A stretch of 64,000 nt of DNA from SB25 sp050180705 (GCA_050180705.1 JBFXDX010000009.1:1-64000), one strand, 5' to 3'; shown: positions 16,356-25,687, counted from the first letter of the stretch. Notes: a model not told the origin generated them from the letters alone. Numbers and translations are program-made.

Positions 16356-18446
16356 TTAATCTTTAATACACCTAATTGAATATGCACCAATTGAAGAACC
16401 TTCAGTAACATTTGCATTTCCACTATAACCGTCTATTTGAATTACCTCTGGATATGTTGTATTGTTAGACCAGAAATTTGCATTGTACCCCATTCCATAA
16501 GAACCCCACATACTACTATAATCGGCAGAACCACCAGGTCGAGCAGTAAATCCAGTTGAGTTAGTAGGATAAAAAGTTCCCTGATTATACCAATAACCTG
16601 TTCCATCCTCAACATACCCTACTTCTGCTAATTTAGTTCCAACAACGGAACTATTTGTTTGATAGTAAATACCGCCTACAAATGAAAAAAGTGTTTGCCA
16701 ATCTAGGGTTGTCGGAACATGCCATCCTGTTGGACAAACACTATAGGACAATTCTATCAATCCGTAAGCATACAAACGTCCAAATGCACTCAATGTATCT
16801 GCATCGGTAGAGTTATTGTACACTAAAACAGAATCAGTTGGTATTGCTGTACCATCAGACAACTTTGTAGTTTTTAGATTTTCGGCCATCCAAACTTGAG
16901 TCCCGATTTTGATGGTTTTATAAACATTACCATCTACATCGGTCAAGGCTGTTTCTTCGATACCTACATTCGATGAAACGTTACCTGCTACCAACATATC
17001 ACCTTCGGATAGAATGGTATTGGCAAAGTATGTTGAATCTGGTGTAACTTTAAAATAGTTACCCGAACTTCCTTTCGACTGTGTACTTAAACCACCAACG
17101 GCAAATCCACCCTTCGCACCCTTTGAAGAATCGTTAATGTAAATACGAGTGCTATCAGCTGTAATTCTTAAATACTCTGAAACAACAGCCTTTCCCTGAG
17201 TGCTAATTCCGCCAACAGCAAATCCACCTTTTGCTCCCTTTATCGAAGTGGTTGTATTATCAATGTAAATCCTTACACTATCAGGAGAAACTTTTAAATA
17301 TTCAACAGACGTTCCCTTGCTTTGTGTACTTAGTCCACCAACCGCAAATCCGCCCTTTGCACCTTTTGTACCATCGCTTCCTACATATGAGCGAACTCCT
17401 GATTCGTAAACCGCAAATACTGTTTGGCCGCTTGAATTCAACACAGAGAAAATAGGCTGCTCAACATTATGTCCTGCCTTTGGCACTATATTAACAGAAC
17501 TATCGGTAACCATGATAGTTCCATTGGCAACCCAAGATGTTCCATTATGAGATAATGTTTGCCCTTTCGCTCCATCAACCAACGGACCAACAGGACCTTG
17601 TTCCCCATCCTGAGCAAAGATCTCCCATGAATCACCATCATAAATGTATGATTTCTTATCCACAGTATTATAATATCCCTTATTTAAAGCCGGTTCTGGG
17701 GCTGTATTTAATGAACCTACCCAATTTATGGAAATTCCATCATTTCCAGTTGCTCCATCTTTAGCAAGAGTTTCCCATGAATCGCCATCCCAAATATAGG
17801 CCACTTTATCAACAGAATTATAGTAAGCCATGTTTAAGGTTGGAGTTGGTGCAACATCTAAGGTACCTACCCAATTAACCGAAGTACCAGCTTCGCCAAT
17901 AGTCCCATCCTGAGCAAGAACTTCCCAAGAATCACCATCATAAATGTAGGATTTCTTGTCAACGGTATTGTAGTACGCAAAATTTTTCTCTGGAGATGCA
18001 GGTGCTATAGCCAAGGATCCTTGCCACTCAATATTTAGAACGTTGGCAGCAAATAGAGCATAAGGAACCGCCTGTAACTTCTGCCTTTCAAAAGAGGTAA
18101 ATGATGATGCTCCAGACAATTGCAAATCAACGCTCAAATAAACGCTGCCACTCTTCCATGGAACATCATTAAACACACCTATAATATTATCGGCACCTTC
18201 CGAACCAATAACAAACGTTACTAAACCAAACCCATTCGTTGTAACACCACGGTCTTCGGAATAATAAACTATTGATCCATCGCTATTGGTTAACTTCACG
18301 CGAATTACAGCATTCTGAGAGGGCAATGCCTTCCCATCTGTATCACGAATTACCGCTTGGTAATTAATTCCATACTGTGCATGCACAGCAAGACCCGTTA
18401 CCACAGAAAATAATAGAATTAGTAAAAATCGACCTAAGGTTTTCAT
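16356..18446 (-). CDS. Secreted FISUMP-domain surface protein with internal repeats
   Basis: The 696-residue protein starts with a signal peptide (ending in VHAQ). After an N-terminal beta-rich domain (about 25-135), three copies of a roughly 43-residue repeat follow, each with W-G-S/T-L ... AYYNTVDKKSYIYDGDSWE. Three copies of a Gly-rich repeat (KGAKGGFAVGG plus STQ and YLKVSPDSVRIYI) lie at about 345-475. The C-terminus (about 500-696) is a FISUMP domain (Fibrobacter succinogenes major paralogous domain), with WMAENLKTT, CPTGWHVPT and a final SIRCIKD. Such proteins are exported to the cell surface. The function is unknown. The collagen-like DGATGNDG segments between repeats are unusual. Confidence 0.85.
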   Translation of the reverse strand: MKTLGRFLLILLFSVVTGLAVHAQYGINYQAVIRDTDGKALPSQNAVIRVKLTNSDGSIVYYSEDRGVTTNGFGLVTFVIGSEGADNIIGVFNDVPWKSGSVYLSVDLQLSGASSFTSFERQKLQAVPYALFAANVLNIEWQGSLAIAPASPEKNFAYYNTVDKKSYIYDGDSWEVLAQDGTIGEAGTSVNWVGTLDVAPTPTLNMAYYNSVDKVAYIWDGDSWETLAKDGATGNDGISINWVGSLNTAPEPALNKGYYNTVDKKSYIYDGDSWEIFAQDGEQGPVGPLVDGAKGQTLSHNGTSWVANGTIMVTDSSVNIVPKAGHNVEQPIFSVLNSSGQTVFAVYESGVRSYVGSDGTKGAKGGFAVGGLSTQSKGTSVEYLKVSPDSVRIYIDNTTTSIKGAKGGFAVGGISTQGKAVVSEYLRITADSTRIYINDSSKGAKGGFAVGGLSTQSKGSSGNYFKVTPDSTYFANTILSEGDMLVAGNVSSNVGIEETALTDVDGNVYKTIKIGTQVWMAENLKTTKLSDGTAIPTDSVLVYNNSTDADTLSAFGRLYAYGLIELSYSVCPTGWHVPTTLDWQTLFSFVGGIYYQTNSSVVGTKLAEVGYVEDGTGYWYNQGTFYPTNSTGFTARPGGSADYSSMWGSYGMGYNANFWSNNTTYPEVIQIDGYSGNANVTEGSSIGAYSIRCIKD

Positions 18447-18641
18447 ATCTAATATATTAAATGATTACAAATACATATCATACATTCATTAACATGTAAA
18501 ATATACTTAACAAGTTCTATTTTAGCACTAAGATAACAAGCAAATTACAACTTTTAAAAATAATCTGCATTAAAAAAAGAAGATTGAATCAAAAAAATAC
18601 AGATATTCTACCATACAACAATTACTACTACACGAAAAGTC

Positions 18642-18675
18642 TTGTATATACTAATATTACATTTTTTTATTTTTG
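18642..18675 (+). promoter_or_regulatory. Promoter of the ECF sigma gene
   Basis: The -7 box TATTTTTG (18668-18675) matches TAnnTTTG exactly. A weak -33 element (TTG at 18642-18644) lies 23 bases upstream. The coding start is at 18728. Confidence 0.5.
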
Positions 18676-18727
18676 CACGTAACTTTTCTATTACTTGTTC
18701 GTCGTACAATAAAATTGAAACCGGTTA

Positions 18728-19213
18728 ATGACAGCTGAAGAGTACAATAAATGTGTGGATCAATTTTCCGACGGAATCTACCGATTTGCCCTAAAAATGC
18801 TAAAAAACACCAACTTAGCCCAGGACAACGTTCAGGATTCCTACGAAAAACTTTGGGTAAGGCATGCCGATGTCGACTTTACAAAGGCCAAGTCGTATCT
18901 ATTTACCACATCGTACAATGCATCCATTGATACGATGCGTAAAGAGAAACGGAAAATTGAGTACTCTCAACAACTTTCGGCTAACGAAATAACCTCACAC
19001 ATTCACTTTGATGTAAGCGAAGTTTTAAATAAGGCTATCGAGCAACTTCCCGATATTCAAAAATCGGTTCTTATTTTACGCGATTACGAGGGATACTCGT
19101 ATGAAGAAATTGGAGAAATAACTAGCTTAAACGAATCGCAAGTTAAAGTATACATCTATAGGGCTAGACTTTTTTTGAAGAATTACTTAGTAAGTATCGA
19201 GAACTTAATATAA
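18728..19213 (+). CDS. ECF-family RNA polymerase sigma factor
   Basis: The 161-residue protein has sigma-70 region 2 (about 8-75, with NLAQDNVQDSYEKLWVRH and YLFTTSYNASID) and region 4 (about 100-155, with LPDIQKSVLILRDYEGYSYEEIGEIT and the helix-turn-helix ESQVKVYIYRARLFLK). It directs RNA polymerase to a small regulon. The next gene (6 bases on) is a membrane protein with anti-sigma features, and the third gene is an outer-membrane-type barrel, so the three probably form an envelope-responsive unit (inference). Confidence 0.92.
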   Translation: MTAEEYNKCVDQFSDGIYRFALKMLKNTNLAQDNVQDSYEKLWVRHADVDFTKAKSYLFTTSYNASIDTMRKEKRKIEYSQQLSANEITSHIHFDVSEVLNKAIEQLPDIQKSVLILRDYEGYSYEEIGEITSLNESQVKVYIYRARLFLKNYLVSIENLI

Positions 19214-19219
19214 TCAGCC

Positions 19220-20239
19220 ATGAATATCAACCGTCAAAACTACGAGTCCATCCTTATTGATTACCTGGATGGACTGTTGAGCCAGAAGGAAGAGGCTGAA
19301 CTTATGTTATTTTTAATTAAGAATCCCGACATTGCTGAGGAATTAGACGGAATGCAGGAGGTTTCAATTACTCCCGATAAAACTTTTTTCCCGCAAAAAA
19401 AACAACTAAAAAAATCGAATGGAGAACACTTAGGCATTAATGATTACAACGATTATTTATGCATTACTGAACTTGAGGGAGATATTTCCAAAGATGAAAA
19501 AACGCAACTTAGTAAACTTCTCGAGAATGATAATTTTCGTAAAACACAAACTTTTTTTTCCAACACTAAACTACGAATTCCCTACGAAATAGTTTATCCT
19601 AATAAATCAAATCTAAAAAGATTAAGATTTATTCCAGTCCGTCATTCTGTTTTCAAAACAGGAATAAGCATTGCAGCAACAATAGCAACAATGTTGGTAT
19701 TATACAATACGGTTGATCTTTATAACCCACAACAAGTTGCCACTGAACTAAACAAAGTCAATATTACACAGAAAACAAAAGAAGAAAGAGTTTCTGAGAA
19801 TTCAACACCAGAAATCAATACTTCCGAAAAACAGGAAACTATTCAAGTAGAAAAGAAAACCGAGTATCAAAAAATAAAGCAAGAAGAGATAATTTCCAAA
19901 AACACTCAGTCCTTCGAAAAAGAACCCGAAGTAAGACCATTAAGTTCCTTACCTGCAAAACTAAACCAAATTGCAGCAGTACACCCTGTAAGAATTAAAT
20001 TGCCACAAACAACGAGTACAAGCACTCAAGAAAGGATAACGGAAAATCAGATTCAAAACAATGGATCGACAAAAGAATACTCACTGTCCGACATTGCAAG
20101 AATAGGATTAAAACGTGTCGCCAACTCCCTTGGTGTTGAATACAATGTTCAAAAAGATGAAAAGGGGAATGTCGAAAAAATCTCTGTAGAAAGTAGCATA
20201 CTTGCATTTTCCACTACAAGAAACAATAAAAATGAATAA
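19220..20239 (+). CDS. Probable anti-sigma factor, single-pass membrane protein
   Basis: The 339-residue protein begins with a soluble, acidic N-terminal region (about 1-140, with DYLDGLLSQKEEAELMLFL, a zinc-free anti-sigma-like start). One membrane helix (about 152-172) follows, then a long, charged, low-complexity linker (about 180-280). It ends in a conserved-looking segment (SLSDIARIGLKRVANSLG). The position directly behind an ECF sigma gene and the topology suggest that the cytoplasmic part holds the sigma factor and the periplasmic part senses a signal. No catalytic motif is seen. Confidence 0.7.
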   Translation: MNINRQNYESILIDYLDGLLSQKEEAELMLFLIKNPDIAEELDGMQEVSITPDKTFFPQKKQLKKSNGEHLGINDYNDYLCITELEGDISKDEKTQLSKLLENDNFRKTQTFFSNTKLRIPYEIVYPNKSNLKRLRFIPVRHSVFKTGISIAATIATMLVLYNTVDLYNPQQVATELNKVNITQKTKEERVSENSTPEINTSEKQETIQVEKKTEYQKIKQEEIISKNTQSFEKEPEVRPLSSLPAKLNQIAAVHPVRIKLPQTTSTSTQERITENQIQNNGSTKEYSLSDIARIGLKRVANSLGVEYNVQKDEKGNVEKISVESSILAFSTTRNNKNE

Positions 20240-20312
20240 ACCCTGTAACTAATCCAAAGGTCAATCGTCATACGGGAAAATAATGCAAGTAAAACCTATA
20301 AAAATTATAATT

Positions 20313-21284
20313 ATGAAACGAATAGTACTTACCGGAGCAATATTACTGAGTGGCTTAGTTATTCTGGCTCAAAATCAAGAATCGCTATTAAGAAATCTCG
20401 AAACAAAGGACACCAGCAAAAAAGAACTCAATGTATCTCTTAAGGTTAACAATGAATTTGCGGTGTCGAATAGCGATACTATTAAGAGTGCAAAAAAAGA
20501 TACTATAGAAAACGAGAAAAGCGACACCTCGATTTTCCGCATTGGAAAAAGCAGAATTATTGTAATAGATTCAAAAAATAAAACAACAATTGAAATTCCT
20601 GAGAAACATGAAAAAACGTATACATACGAATTCAAAGAGGTAAAGAAATTTAAGGGACACTGGTCTGGTTTTGAATTTGGAATAAACGGTTTCTTGGATA
20701 AAAATCAATCGATGAATCTTAAAAACGAACTTGCTCCGCTCGATTTAAAGCAAGCGCGATCATGGAATTTCAATATCAACTTTATGCAATATAGCATTGG
20801 ATTTGGCACAGACAAAGTGGGTTTGGTAACTGGTATGGGACTAGAATTTAACAATTATCACTTCTCCAATCCAATTAGCCTAAAGGTTGTTGACGGAATA
20901 ACTGTTATTGATAGTTCGTATATTAATGTGGGATATAAAGTAGATAAAACGAAACTTAGCACAACCAACCTTACAATTCCCCTACTACTTGAATTCCAAA
21001 TACCAACCGGTGAAAAGAAACACAGAATATACATGTCGGCTGGCGTTATTGGAGGATTAAGACTTGGCTCGCATACCAAGGTTGTTTATGGCGATAAACG
21101 TAAAGACAAAGACCGAGACGATTTTAATATTACAACTTTCCGATATGGATTCACTGCTCGTTTGGGATACCGTGGAATAAGGCTATTTGCCAATTATTAT
21201 CCTGTTCAACTGTTCGAAAAGGATAAAGGCCCTGAAGTTTATCCGTTCTCGGTTGGTTTGGTACTTATTCCATTCAACGACTAA
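20313..21284 (+). CDS. Outer-membrane beta-barrel-like protein, PorT-type
   Basis: A signal peptide (MKRIVLTGAILLSGLVILAQ) is followed by a charged, Lys/Ser-rich region (about 25-110). A C-terminal half of alternating beta strands follows (GHWSGFEFGINGF, YSIGFGTDKVGLVTGMGLEFNNY, IPLLLEFQIPTGEKKHRIYMSAGVIGG, FRYGFTARLGYRG), typical of outer-membrane barrels of the porin-T family. The start was put at the ATG at 20313, where the signal peptide begins, rather than ten codons earlier. It is the last gene of the sigma/anti-sigma unit. A likely target or sensor of the sigma system, function unknown. Confidence 0.75.
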   Translation: MKRIVLTGAILLSGLVILAQNQESLLRNLETKDTSKKELNVSLKVNNEFAVSNSDTIKSAKKDTIENEKSDTSIFRIGKSRIIVIDSKNKTTIEIPEKHEKTYTYEFKEVKKFKGHWSGFEFGINGFLDKNQSMNLKNELAPLDLKQARSWNFNINFMQYSIGFGTDKVGLVTGMGLEFNNYHFSNPISLKVVDGITVIDSSYINVGYKVDKTKLSTTNLTIPLLLEFQIPTGEKKHRIYMSAGVIGGLRLGSHTKVVYGDKRKDKDRDDFNITTFRYGFTARLGYRGIRLFANYYPVQLFEKDKGPEVYPFSVGLVLIPFND

Positions 21285-21305
21285 TAAATTGTAATGTATA
21301 ATATT

Positions 21306-21334
21306 AAAACCGAAGACTTTCCTTCGGTTTTTTT
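21306..21334 (+). terminator. Intrinsic terminator after the sigma/anti-sigma/barrel unit
   Basis: A 10-bp stem (AAAACCGAAG with CTTCGGTTTT) around ACTTTC, followed by a T-run. Confidence 0.9.
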
Positions 21335-21359
21335 CGTGCCTTAAATTTTGTATATTTGG

Positions 21360-21367
21360 TAACTTTG
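21360..21367 (+). promoter_or_regulatory. -7 promoter box for the second TPR gene
   Basis: TAACTTTG matches the TAnnTTTG consensus and lies 12 bases before the ATG at 21380. No good -33 box is seen. Confidence 0.4.
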
Positions 21368-21379
21368 CAATATGATTAA

Positions 21380-23317
21380 ATGAACATACTTCTCAAAATA
21401 TTTTGGCTAATTACATTCGTATTTACCGTAAATGGCACATACTCGGAGAACCTAGATAGTTTGATCAACAATCTCGCCTCACAGAAAGCCGATACAATTC
21501 ATTTCTCTCAACTAAAAAGAATAGCAATTGCATATTCAGATAGCAACTACAACAAAAGTTTAGACTACTGGCAAAAGGCATTGCAACTAGCCGAAAAAAT
21601 TAACAAGAGAAACCTAGTTGCCGATTCATATCATCAAATTGGTTACTGCTATCAAAAAATGGGAGAATTCGCTCTTGCCCTAAAAAACTTTAACAATGCT
21701 GCCGAAATTTATAGTTTTCTGGACGACAAGAAAAATCTTGGAGGAGTATTAAATGATATCGGCTTAATATATCGGAATTGGGGTAAATACGATAAAGCCC
21801 TCGAGAATTACATTAATGCACAAAAAATCTTCGATAAAATTCTAAACATCGAAGGATCTGCTATGGTTTCGAACAGTATTGGACAGATATACTACTACCG
21901 CGAAAACTACCCAAAAGCAATCGATTATTTTATTCGCTACTACAATATCAACAAAAAACTAAACAACGCGAGGGCTACTGCTGGAGCTGCAAATAATATT
22001 GCCAGTGTATATCTTGAAATGAGGAAGTATGATGAATCGCTACAGTACTATCTAAATGCGCTAAAAATATATGATTCGCTAAATATAAGAATTGGAGTTG
22101 CTATCATCCGCGACAACATTGGTTCCCTATTCTATCAAAAACAGCAATATGATGATGCCCTACTATACCATAACAGTGCTTTGAAAATTTTTGAAGAACT
22201 AAATAGTCCAGTAAGAATTTGCAATACACTAAGGAATATCGGAATGGTATATGTAAAGCAAAAACGATTTAATTCTGCAATACTAGTACTAGATAAGTCG
22301 TTAGCCTTAGCCGAAAAAGTTGGACAAAAAGATGCCATCAAGGACGTTTATCAAGTTTTAGCTGAAGCAAACCAAAGCAATGGCAACTTCGAAAAAGCGT
22401 ACAATTACCTAACTCTTTACAACTCCATAAAAGATTCAATCTTAAATGCTGAATCGATAGAAAAGTTTGAGAATTTACAAGCAGAGTACGAAGCCGAAAG
22501 ACGCGAAAACGAACTAGCCTCAATTAATCGTCAACTCGAAACTCAACGTAAAGTCCTGTATACATTCACAGCACTTATTATTTTATTGCTTGGCTTATTT
22601 GGCTTGCTTTTACGAGTAAACCATGCAAAAAAGAAAGCAATTAAAAACATCGAAATTCTTAAATCGAAAATACTCGAAAAACTATCGACAACCTGTAATA
22701 ATATAGATATATTTCAACACAACAACCCACTTAGTACAGCATTTTCAGACTACTGGCAAGTGTCGCCACAAAACGAAGGTTATCCAAAATCCTGTATGCT
22801 TCACTTTAAAGTTGAAGAAACAATTTTCGCATATATTCTAGTCATTCTGGATCCAAATATCAATCCGGAACTAATCAACATTACAATCTTTAATCTTGTT
22901 TCTGATATTCTGAGAAACAACCCTGAAAAGGGTCAATATCTCAACACAATTATTAAACAACAACTTTTAGCCGATCCATTAACCTCATCGTACAACTCTC
23001 TGCATTATCAAATTATTCCTATCTTATTCCACGATAATCGAGTTTTAAACATTGCCGACGATTATATAGTGATTAAACAAAAAGAGGTATTACTTACTTT
23101 TAATGAAAATCAATGGCTAAATATAAAGAAAGACGATATTGTTTATATGTATGCAATAATTAATGAAGAAGAAGCAACAGAAGAAAAGAAAACAATACGT
23201 AAAATATTTAAAAGTCTTATGCATATAGAATTTAGCAATCAGAAGGAAATAGCGGAAAATTACCTTAAATCGATAGAGATGGATAGTTCTGTAATTATTT
23301 TTGCACTAAAAGTTTGA
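21380..23317 (+). CDS. TPR membrane protein with a degenerate SpoIIE-like C-terminal domain
   Basis: This 645-residue protein has the same plan as the phosphatase at 11.5-13.8 kb: signal peptide (1-22), about seven tetratricopeptide repeats (about 45-350), a coiled coil and one membrane helix (391-412), then a C-terminal domain (about 430-645). That last domain lines up by eye with SpoIIE/PP2C: FSDYWQVSPQN against the FYWV region, NIADDYIVIKQ against IEYAGAYLPMLIV, KDDIVYMYAIINEEE against NDVFYMFSDGYTDQ, and a matching end (SSVIIFALKV against DDILVMGFKV). However, the metal-binding Asp/Gly residues (DCTGHG, SDGYTD) are replaced (LDPNIN, AIINEE). It is probably a catalytically dead relative that binds a partner (inference). 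Confidence 0.7.
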   Translation: MNILLKIFWLITFVFTVNGTYSENLDSLINNLASQKADTIHFSQLKRIAIAYSDSNYNKSLDYWQKALQLAEKINKRNLVADSYHQIGYCYQKMGEFALALKNFNNAAEIYSFLDDKKNLGGVLNDIGLIYRNWGKYDKALENYINAQKIFDKILNIEGSAMVSNSIGQIYYYRENYPKAIDYFIRYYNINKKLNNARATAGAANNIASVYLEMRKYDESLQYYLNALKIYDSLNIRIGVAIIRDNIGSLFYQKQQYDDALLYHNSALKIFEELNSPVRICNTLRNIGMVYVKQKRFNSAILVLDKSLALAEKVGQKDAIKDVYQVLAEANQSNGNFEKAYNYLTLYNSIKDSILNAESIEKFENLQAEYEAERRENELASINRQLETQRKVLYTFTALIILLLGLFGLLLRVNHAKKKAIKNIEILKSKILEKLSTTCNNIDIFQHNNPLSTAFSDYWQVSPQNEGYPKSCMLHFKVEETIFAYILVILDPNINPELINITIFNLVSDILRNNPEKGQYLNTIIKQQLLADPLTSSYNSLHYQIIPILFHDNRVLNIADDYIVIKQKEVLLTFNENQWLNIKKDDIVYMYAIINEEEATEEKKTIRKIFKSLMHIEFSNQKEIAENYLKSIEMDSSVIIFALKV

Positions 23318-23343
23318 GAGTAAAACCCGAAATATTACTTTTG
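23313..23343 (+). promoter_or_regulatory. Promoter of pepE
   Basis: TTTG (23313-23316), 19 bases, then TACTTTTG (23336-23343). This is a close match to the Bacteroidota consensus. The -33 box overlaps the stop codon of the previous gene. Confidence 0.65.
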
Positions 23344-23380
23344 AAACAAGAAATAACATTATCCAATAATACTCAGCACT

Positions 23381-24088
23381 ATGGTAAAGTTACTTTTAAT
23401 AAGCAACTCAACAAATGCAGGAGAAGCCTATTTAGAGCATCCAAAAGAAGAAATTAAAAAGTTACTAAACGGAATTAAAAAGGTTTTATTCATTCCTTGG
23501 GCTGCAGTTACATACAGCTATGATGAATACGAAAGAAAAGTTCAGTCTCGTTTTAGCGAATTTGGTATAGAAGTAGACTCTGTTCACCACTACAGAAATG
23601 TAAAGGCGGCAATTCAGGAGGCTGAAGCTATAGTTGTAGGTGGCGGAAATACTTTTAAACTATTAAAAACCATTCAGCAACACGACATTATTGAAACAGT
23701 TCGAAATAAGGTATTAAGCGGAACACCATACGTTGGCTGGAGTGCTGGGGCAAATGTGGCCTGTCCAACAATTTGCACAACCAACGATATGCCAATTACC
23801 GAACCCGATAACTTCAACGCTTTCAACTTAGTTCGGTTCCAAATCAACCCACACTACCTTGATGCAAATCCTACTGGGCATGCTGGTGAAACAAGAGAGC
23901 AACGCATCATGGAGTTTATCGAAATGGATCCATACTCATACGTAGTTGGTTTGCGTGAAGGAACTATGCTTTTACTTGAAAATGTAACATTAATGCTAAA
24001 AGGACCAAAATCTGCCAGAATTTTTAAGAAAGGTCTGGTCCCAAAGGAATGTAATCCAGGCGACGATTTAGATTTTCTATTTGAATAA
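23381..24088 (+). CDS. pepE: Dipeptidase E (alpha-aspartyl dipeptidase, peptidase S51)
   Basis: PepE splits dipeptides with an N-terminal aspartate. At 235 residues the length matches the family. The nucleophile S121 lies in GWSAGANVACPTICTTNDMPI, preceded by the VVGGGNTFKLL motif that builds the oxyanion site. H158 in INPHYLD is at the expected distance for the catalytic His (S120 and H157 in the Salmonella enzyme, from memory). It appears to be a single-gene unit with its own promoter and a palindromic terminator. Confidence 0.93.
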   Translation: MVKLLLISNSTNAGEAYLEHPKEEIKKLLNGIKKVLFIPWAAVTYSYDEYERKVQSRFSEFGIEVDSVHHYRNVKAAIQEAEAIVVGGGNTFKLLKTIQQHDIIETVRNKVLSGTPYVGWSAGANVACPTICTTNDMPITEPDNFNAFNLVRFQINPHYLDANPTGHAGETREQRIMEFIEMDPYSYVVGLREGTMLLLENVTLMLKGPKSARIFKKGLVPKECNPGDDLDFLFE

Positions 24089-24090
24089 AA

Positions 24091-24112
24091 AAAGGCGGAA
24101 TATTCCGCCTTT
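24091..24112. terminator. Palindromic terminator between pepE and the DHS-like gene
   Basis: A perfect 22-bp palindrome (AAAGGCGGAAT and its complement) between converging genes. A- and T-rich flanks suit both directions. Confidence 0.85.
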
Positions 24113-24135
24113 CATTTTTATCTCATTTCAGAATT

Positions 24136-25113
24136 TTACCATCCAAGAATATATCCAAATACCAACGGAGCAACAATTGTTGCATCGGACTCGATAATGA
24201 ATTTTGGTGTATCGATATTTAGTTTACCCCAGGTAATCTTTTCGTTAGGGACTGCTCCCGAGTACGATCCATAACTAGTTGTTGAGTCGCTAATTTGGCA
24301 GAAATAACTCCAGAAAGGAACACCATCACGCTCCAAATCTTGATGTAACATTGGAACCACACAAATAGGAAAATCGCCAGAAATACCACCACCGATTTGG
24401 AAAAAGCCCAGTCCTTCGGGTCCAGAATATTTTGTGTACCAATCGGCTAAGAACATCATATACTCGATTCCCGACTTCATTGTAGATGGTTTTAACTCAC
24501 CATTTATGCAATAAGCTGCAAAAATATTACCCAAGGTTGAGTCTTCCCAACCAGGAACAATAATTGGCAAGTTCTTTTCAGCTGCAGCAATCATCCACGA
24601 ATTCTTAGGATCAATTTCATAGTATTGCTCAAGAATACCGCTTCGAATTACTTTATACATGTACTCATAAGGAAAATAACGTTCCCCCTTATCTTCGGCA
24701 TCCTTCCAAACATCAAACATGTGTTTCTGTAAACGACGGAAAGCCTCCTCTTCTGGTATACAGGTATCGGTTACACGGTTTAAATGATTTTGCAATAAAT
24801 CCCATTCCTGCTGAGGGGTTAAATCGCGGTAATTGGGTACTCTTCTGTAATGACTATGAGCCACTAAATTCATCAAGTCTTCCTCTAGATTTGCACCGGT
24901 GCAGGTAATAATCTGAACTTTGTCCTGACGAATCATCTCGGCTAAACTAATTCCGAGCTCAGCAGTACTCATTGCTCCACCAAGGGTGATCATCATTTTT
25001 TTGCCACTCTCAATATGTGTTTTGTATGCTTTTGCAGCATCTACTAATGCAGCAGCATTAAAATGTAAATAATGCTTCTCAATAAACGATGTTATTGGTT
25101 TGTCCTGACTCAT
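24136..25113 (-). CDS. Deoxyhypusine synthase family protein
   Basis: The 325-residue protein belongs to the deoxyhypusine synthase family: LGGAMSTAELG, TCTGANLEED, PGWEDSTLGN, FFQIGGGISGDF and ITWGKLNID. K297 in WGK corresponds to the Lys that forms the imine intermediate in the eukaryotic enzyme (Lys329, from memory), so the aminobutyl-transfer chemistry looks possible. Bacteria lack eIF5A, so the acceptor must differ. Related bacterial enzymes make homospermidine or other polyamines. The neighbour rpiB lies 48 bases upstream on the same strand. The function within polyamine metabolism is inferred. Confidence 0.8.
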   Translation of the reverse strand: MSQDKPITSFIEKHYLHFNAAALVDAAKAYKTHIESGKKMMITLGGAMSTAELGISLAEMIRQDKVQIITCTGANLEEDLMNLVAHSHYRRVPNYRDLTPQQEWDLLQNHLNRVTDTCIPEEEAFRRLQKHMFDVWKDAEDKGERYFPYEYMYKVIRSGILEQYYEIDPKNSWMIAAAEKNLPIIVPGWEDSTLGNIFAAYCINGELKPSTMKSGIEYMMFLADWYTKYSGPEGLGFFQIGGGISGDFPICVVPMLHQDLERDGVPFWSYFCQISDSTTSYGSYSGAVPNEKITWGKLNIDTPKFIIESDATIVAPLVFGYILGW

Positions 25114-25161
25114 TACATATAATTTTTACGTGAAACGTTAATTTGAACTATCTTATTAGAA

Positions 25162-25602
25162 TTACCTCACAGGTATTTTATCGACCCGATTTTGATGACG
25201 CCCTCCTTCGAATTTCGAGTCGAGAAACTCCTTCACAATTTGATGTGCTTCCGATATAGAAACAAAGCGTGCGGGAATTGCACATACATTTGCATCGTTA
25301 TGCAGACGAGCGAGACTGGCAATCTCAGAATTCCAACATAAAGCCGAACGTATTCCCTGATGCTTATTTGCGGTTATTGATACTCCATTGCCACTTCCAC
25401 AAAACAGAAATCCTAGAGTATACTCTCCTCTCTCAACTGCAATCGCTAGAGGATGTGCATAATCAGGATAATCAACGCTCTCTTCACTATGTGTACCAAA
25501 ATCCCACACCTGATGGCCTAACCCTTCGAGATACCGTTTAATATCTTCTTTTGTTGAATAACCAGCATGGTCGGAGGCCAACGCAATTTTTAATGGTGTC
25601 AT
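25162..25602 (-). CDS. rpiB: Ribose-5-phosphate isomerase B
   Basis: RpiB interconverts ribose 5-phosphate and ribulose 5-phosphate in the non-oxidative pentose phosphate pathway. At 146 residues, motifs are ASDHAGY (D11, H12), DYPDYAHPLA, and the active-site Cys C68 in FCGSGNGVSITANK, followed by HNDANVCAIPARF. All are typical of the RpiB/LacAB family with a Cys base. LacA/LacB galactose-6-phosphate isomerases are alternatives, but their paired arrangement is absent. Confidence 0.92.
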   Translation of the reverse strand: MTPLKIALASDHAGYSTKEDIKRYLEGLGHQVWDFGTHSEESVDYPDYAHPLAIAVERGEYTLGFLFCGSGNGVSITANKHQGIRSALCWNSEIASLARLHNDANVCAIPARFVSISEAHQIVKEFLDSKFEGGRHQNRVDKIPVR

Positions 25603-25687
25603 CTCTCAATTAGATGTTATATGATTAATAGTTAAAAACACTTTAAACCGACAAATTAACATTCCGCAACGAAAACAATCTCCATTA

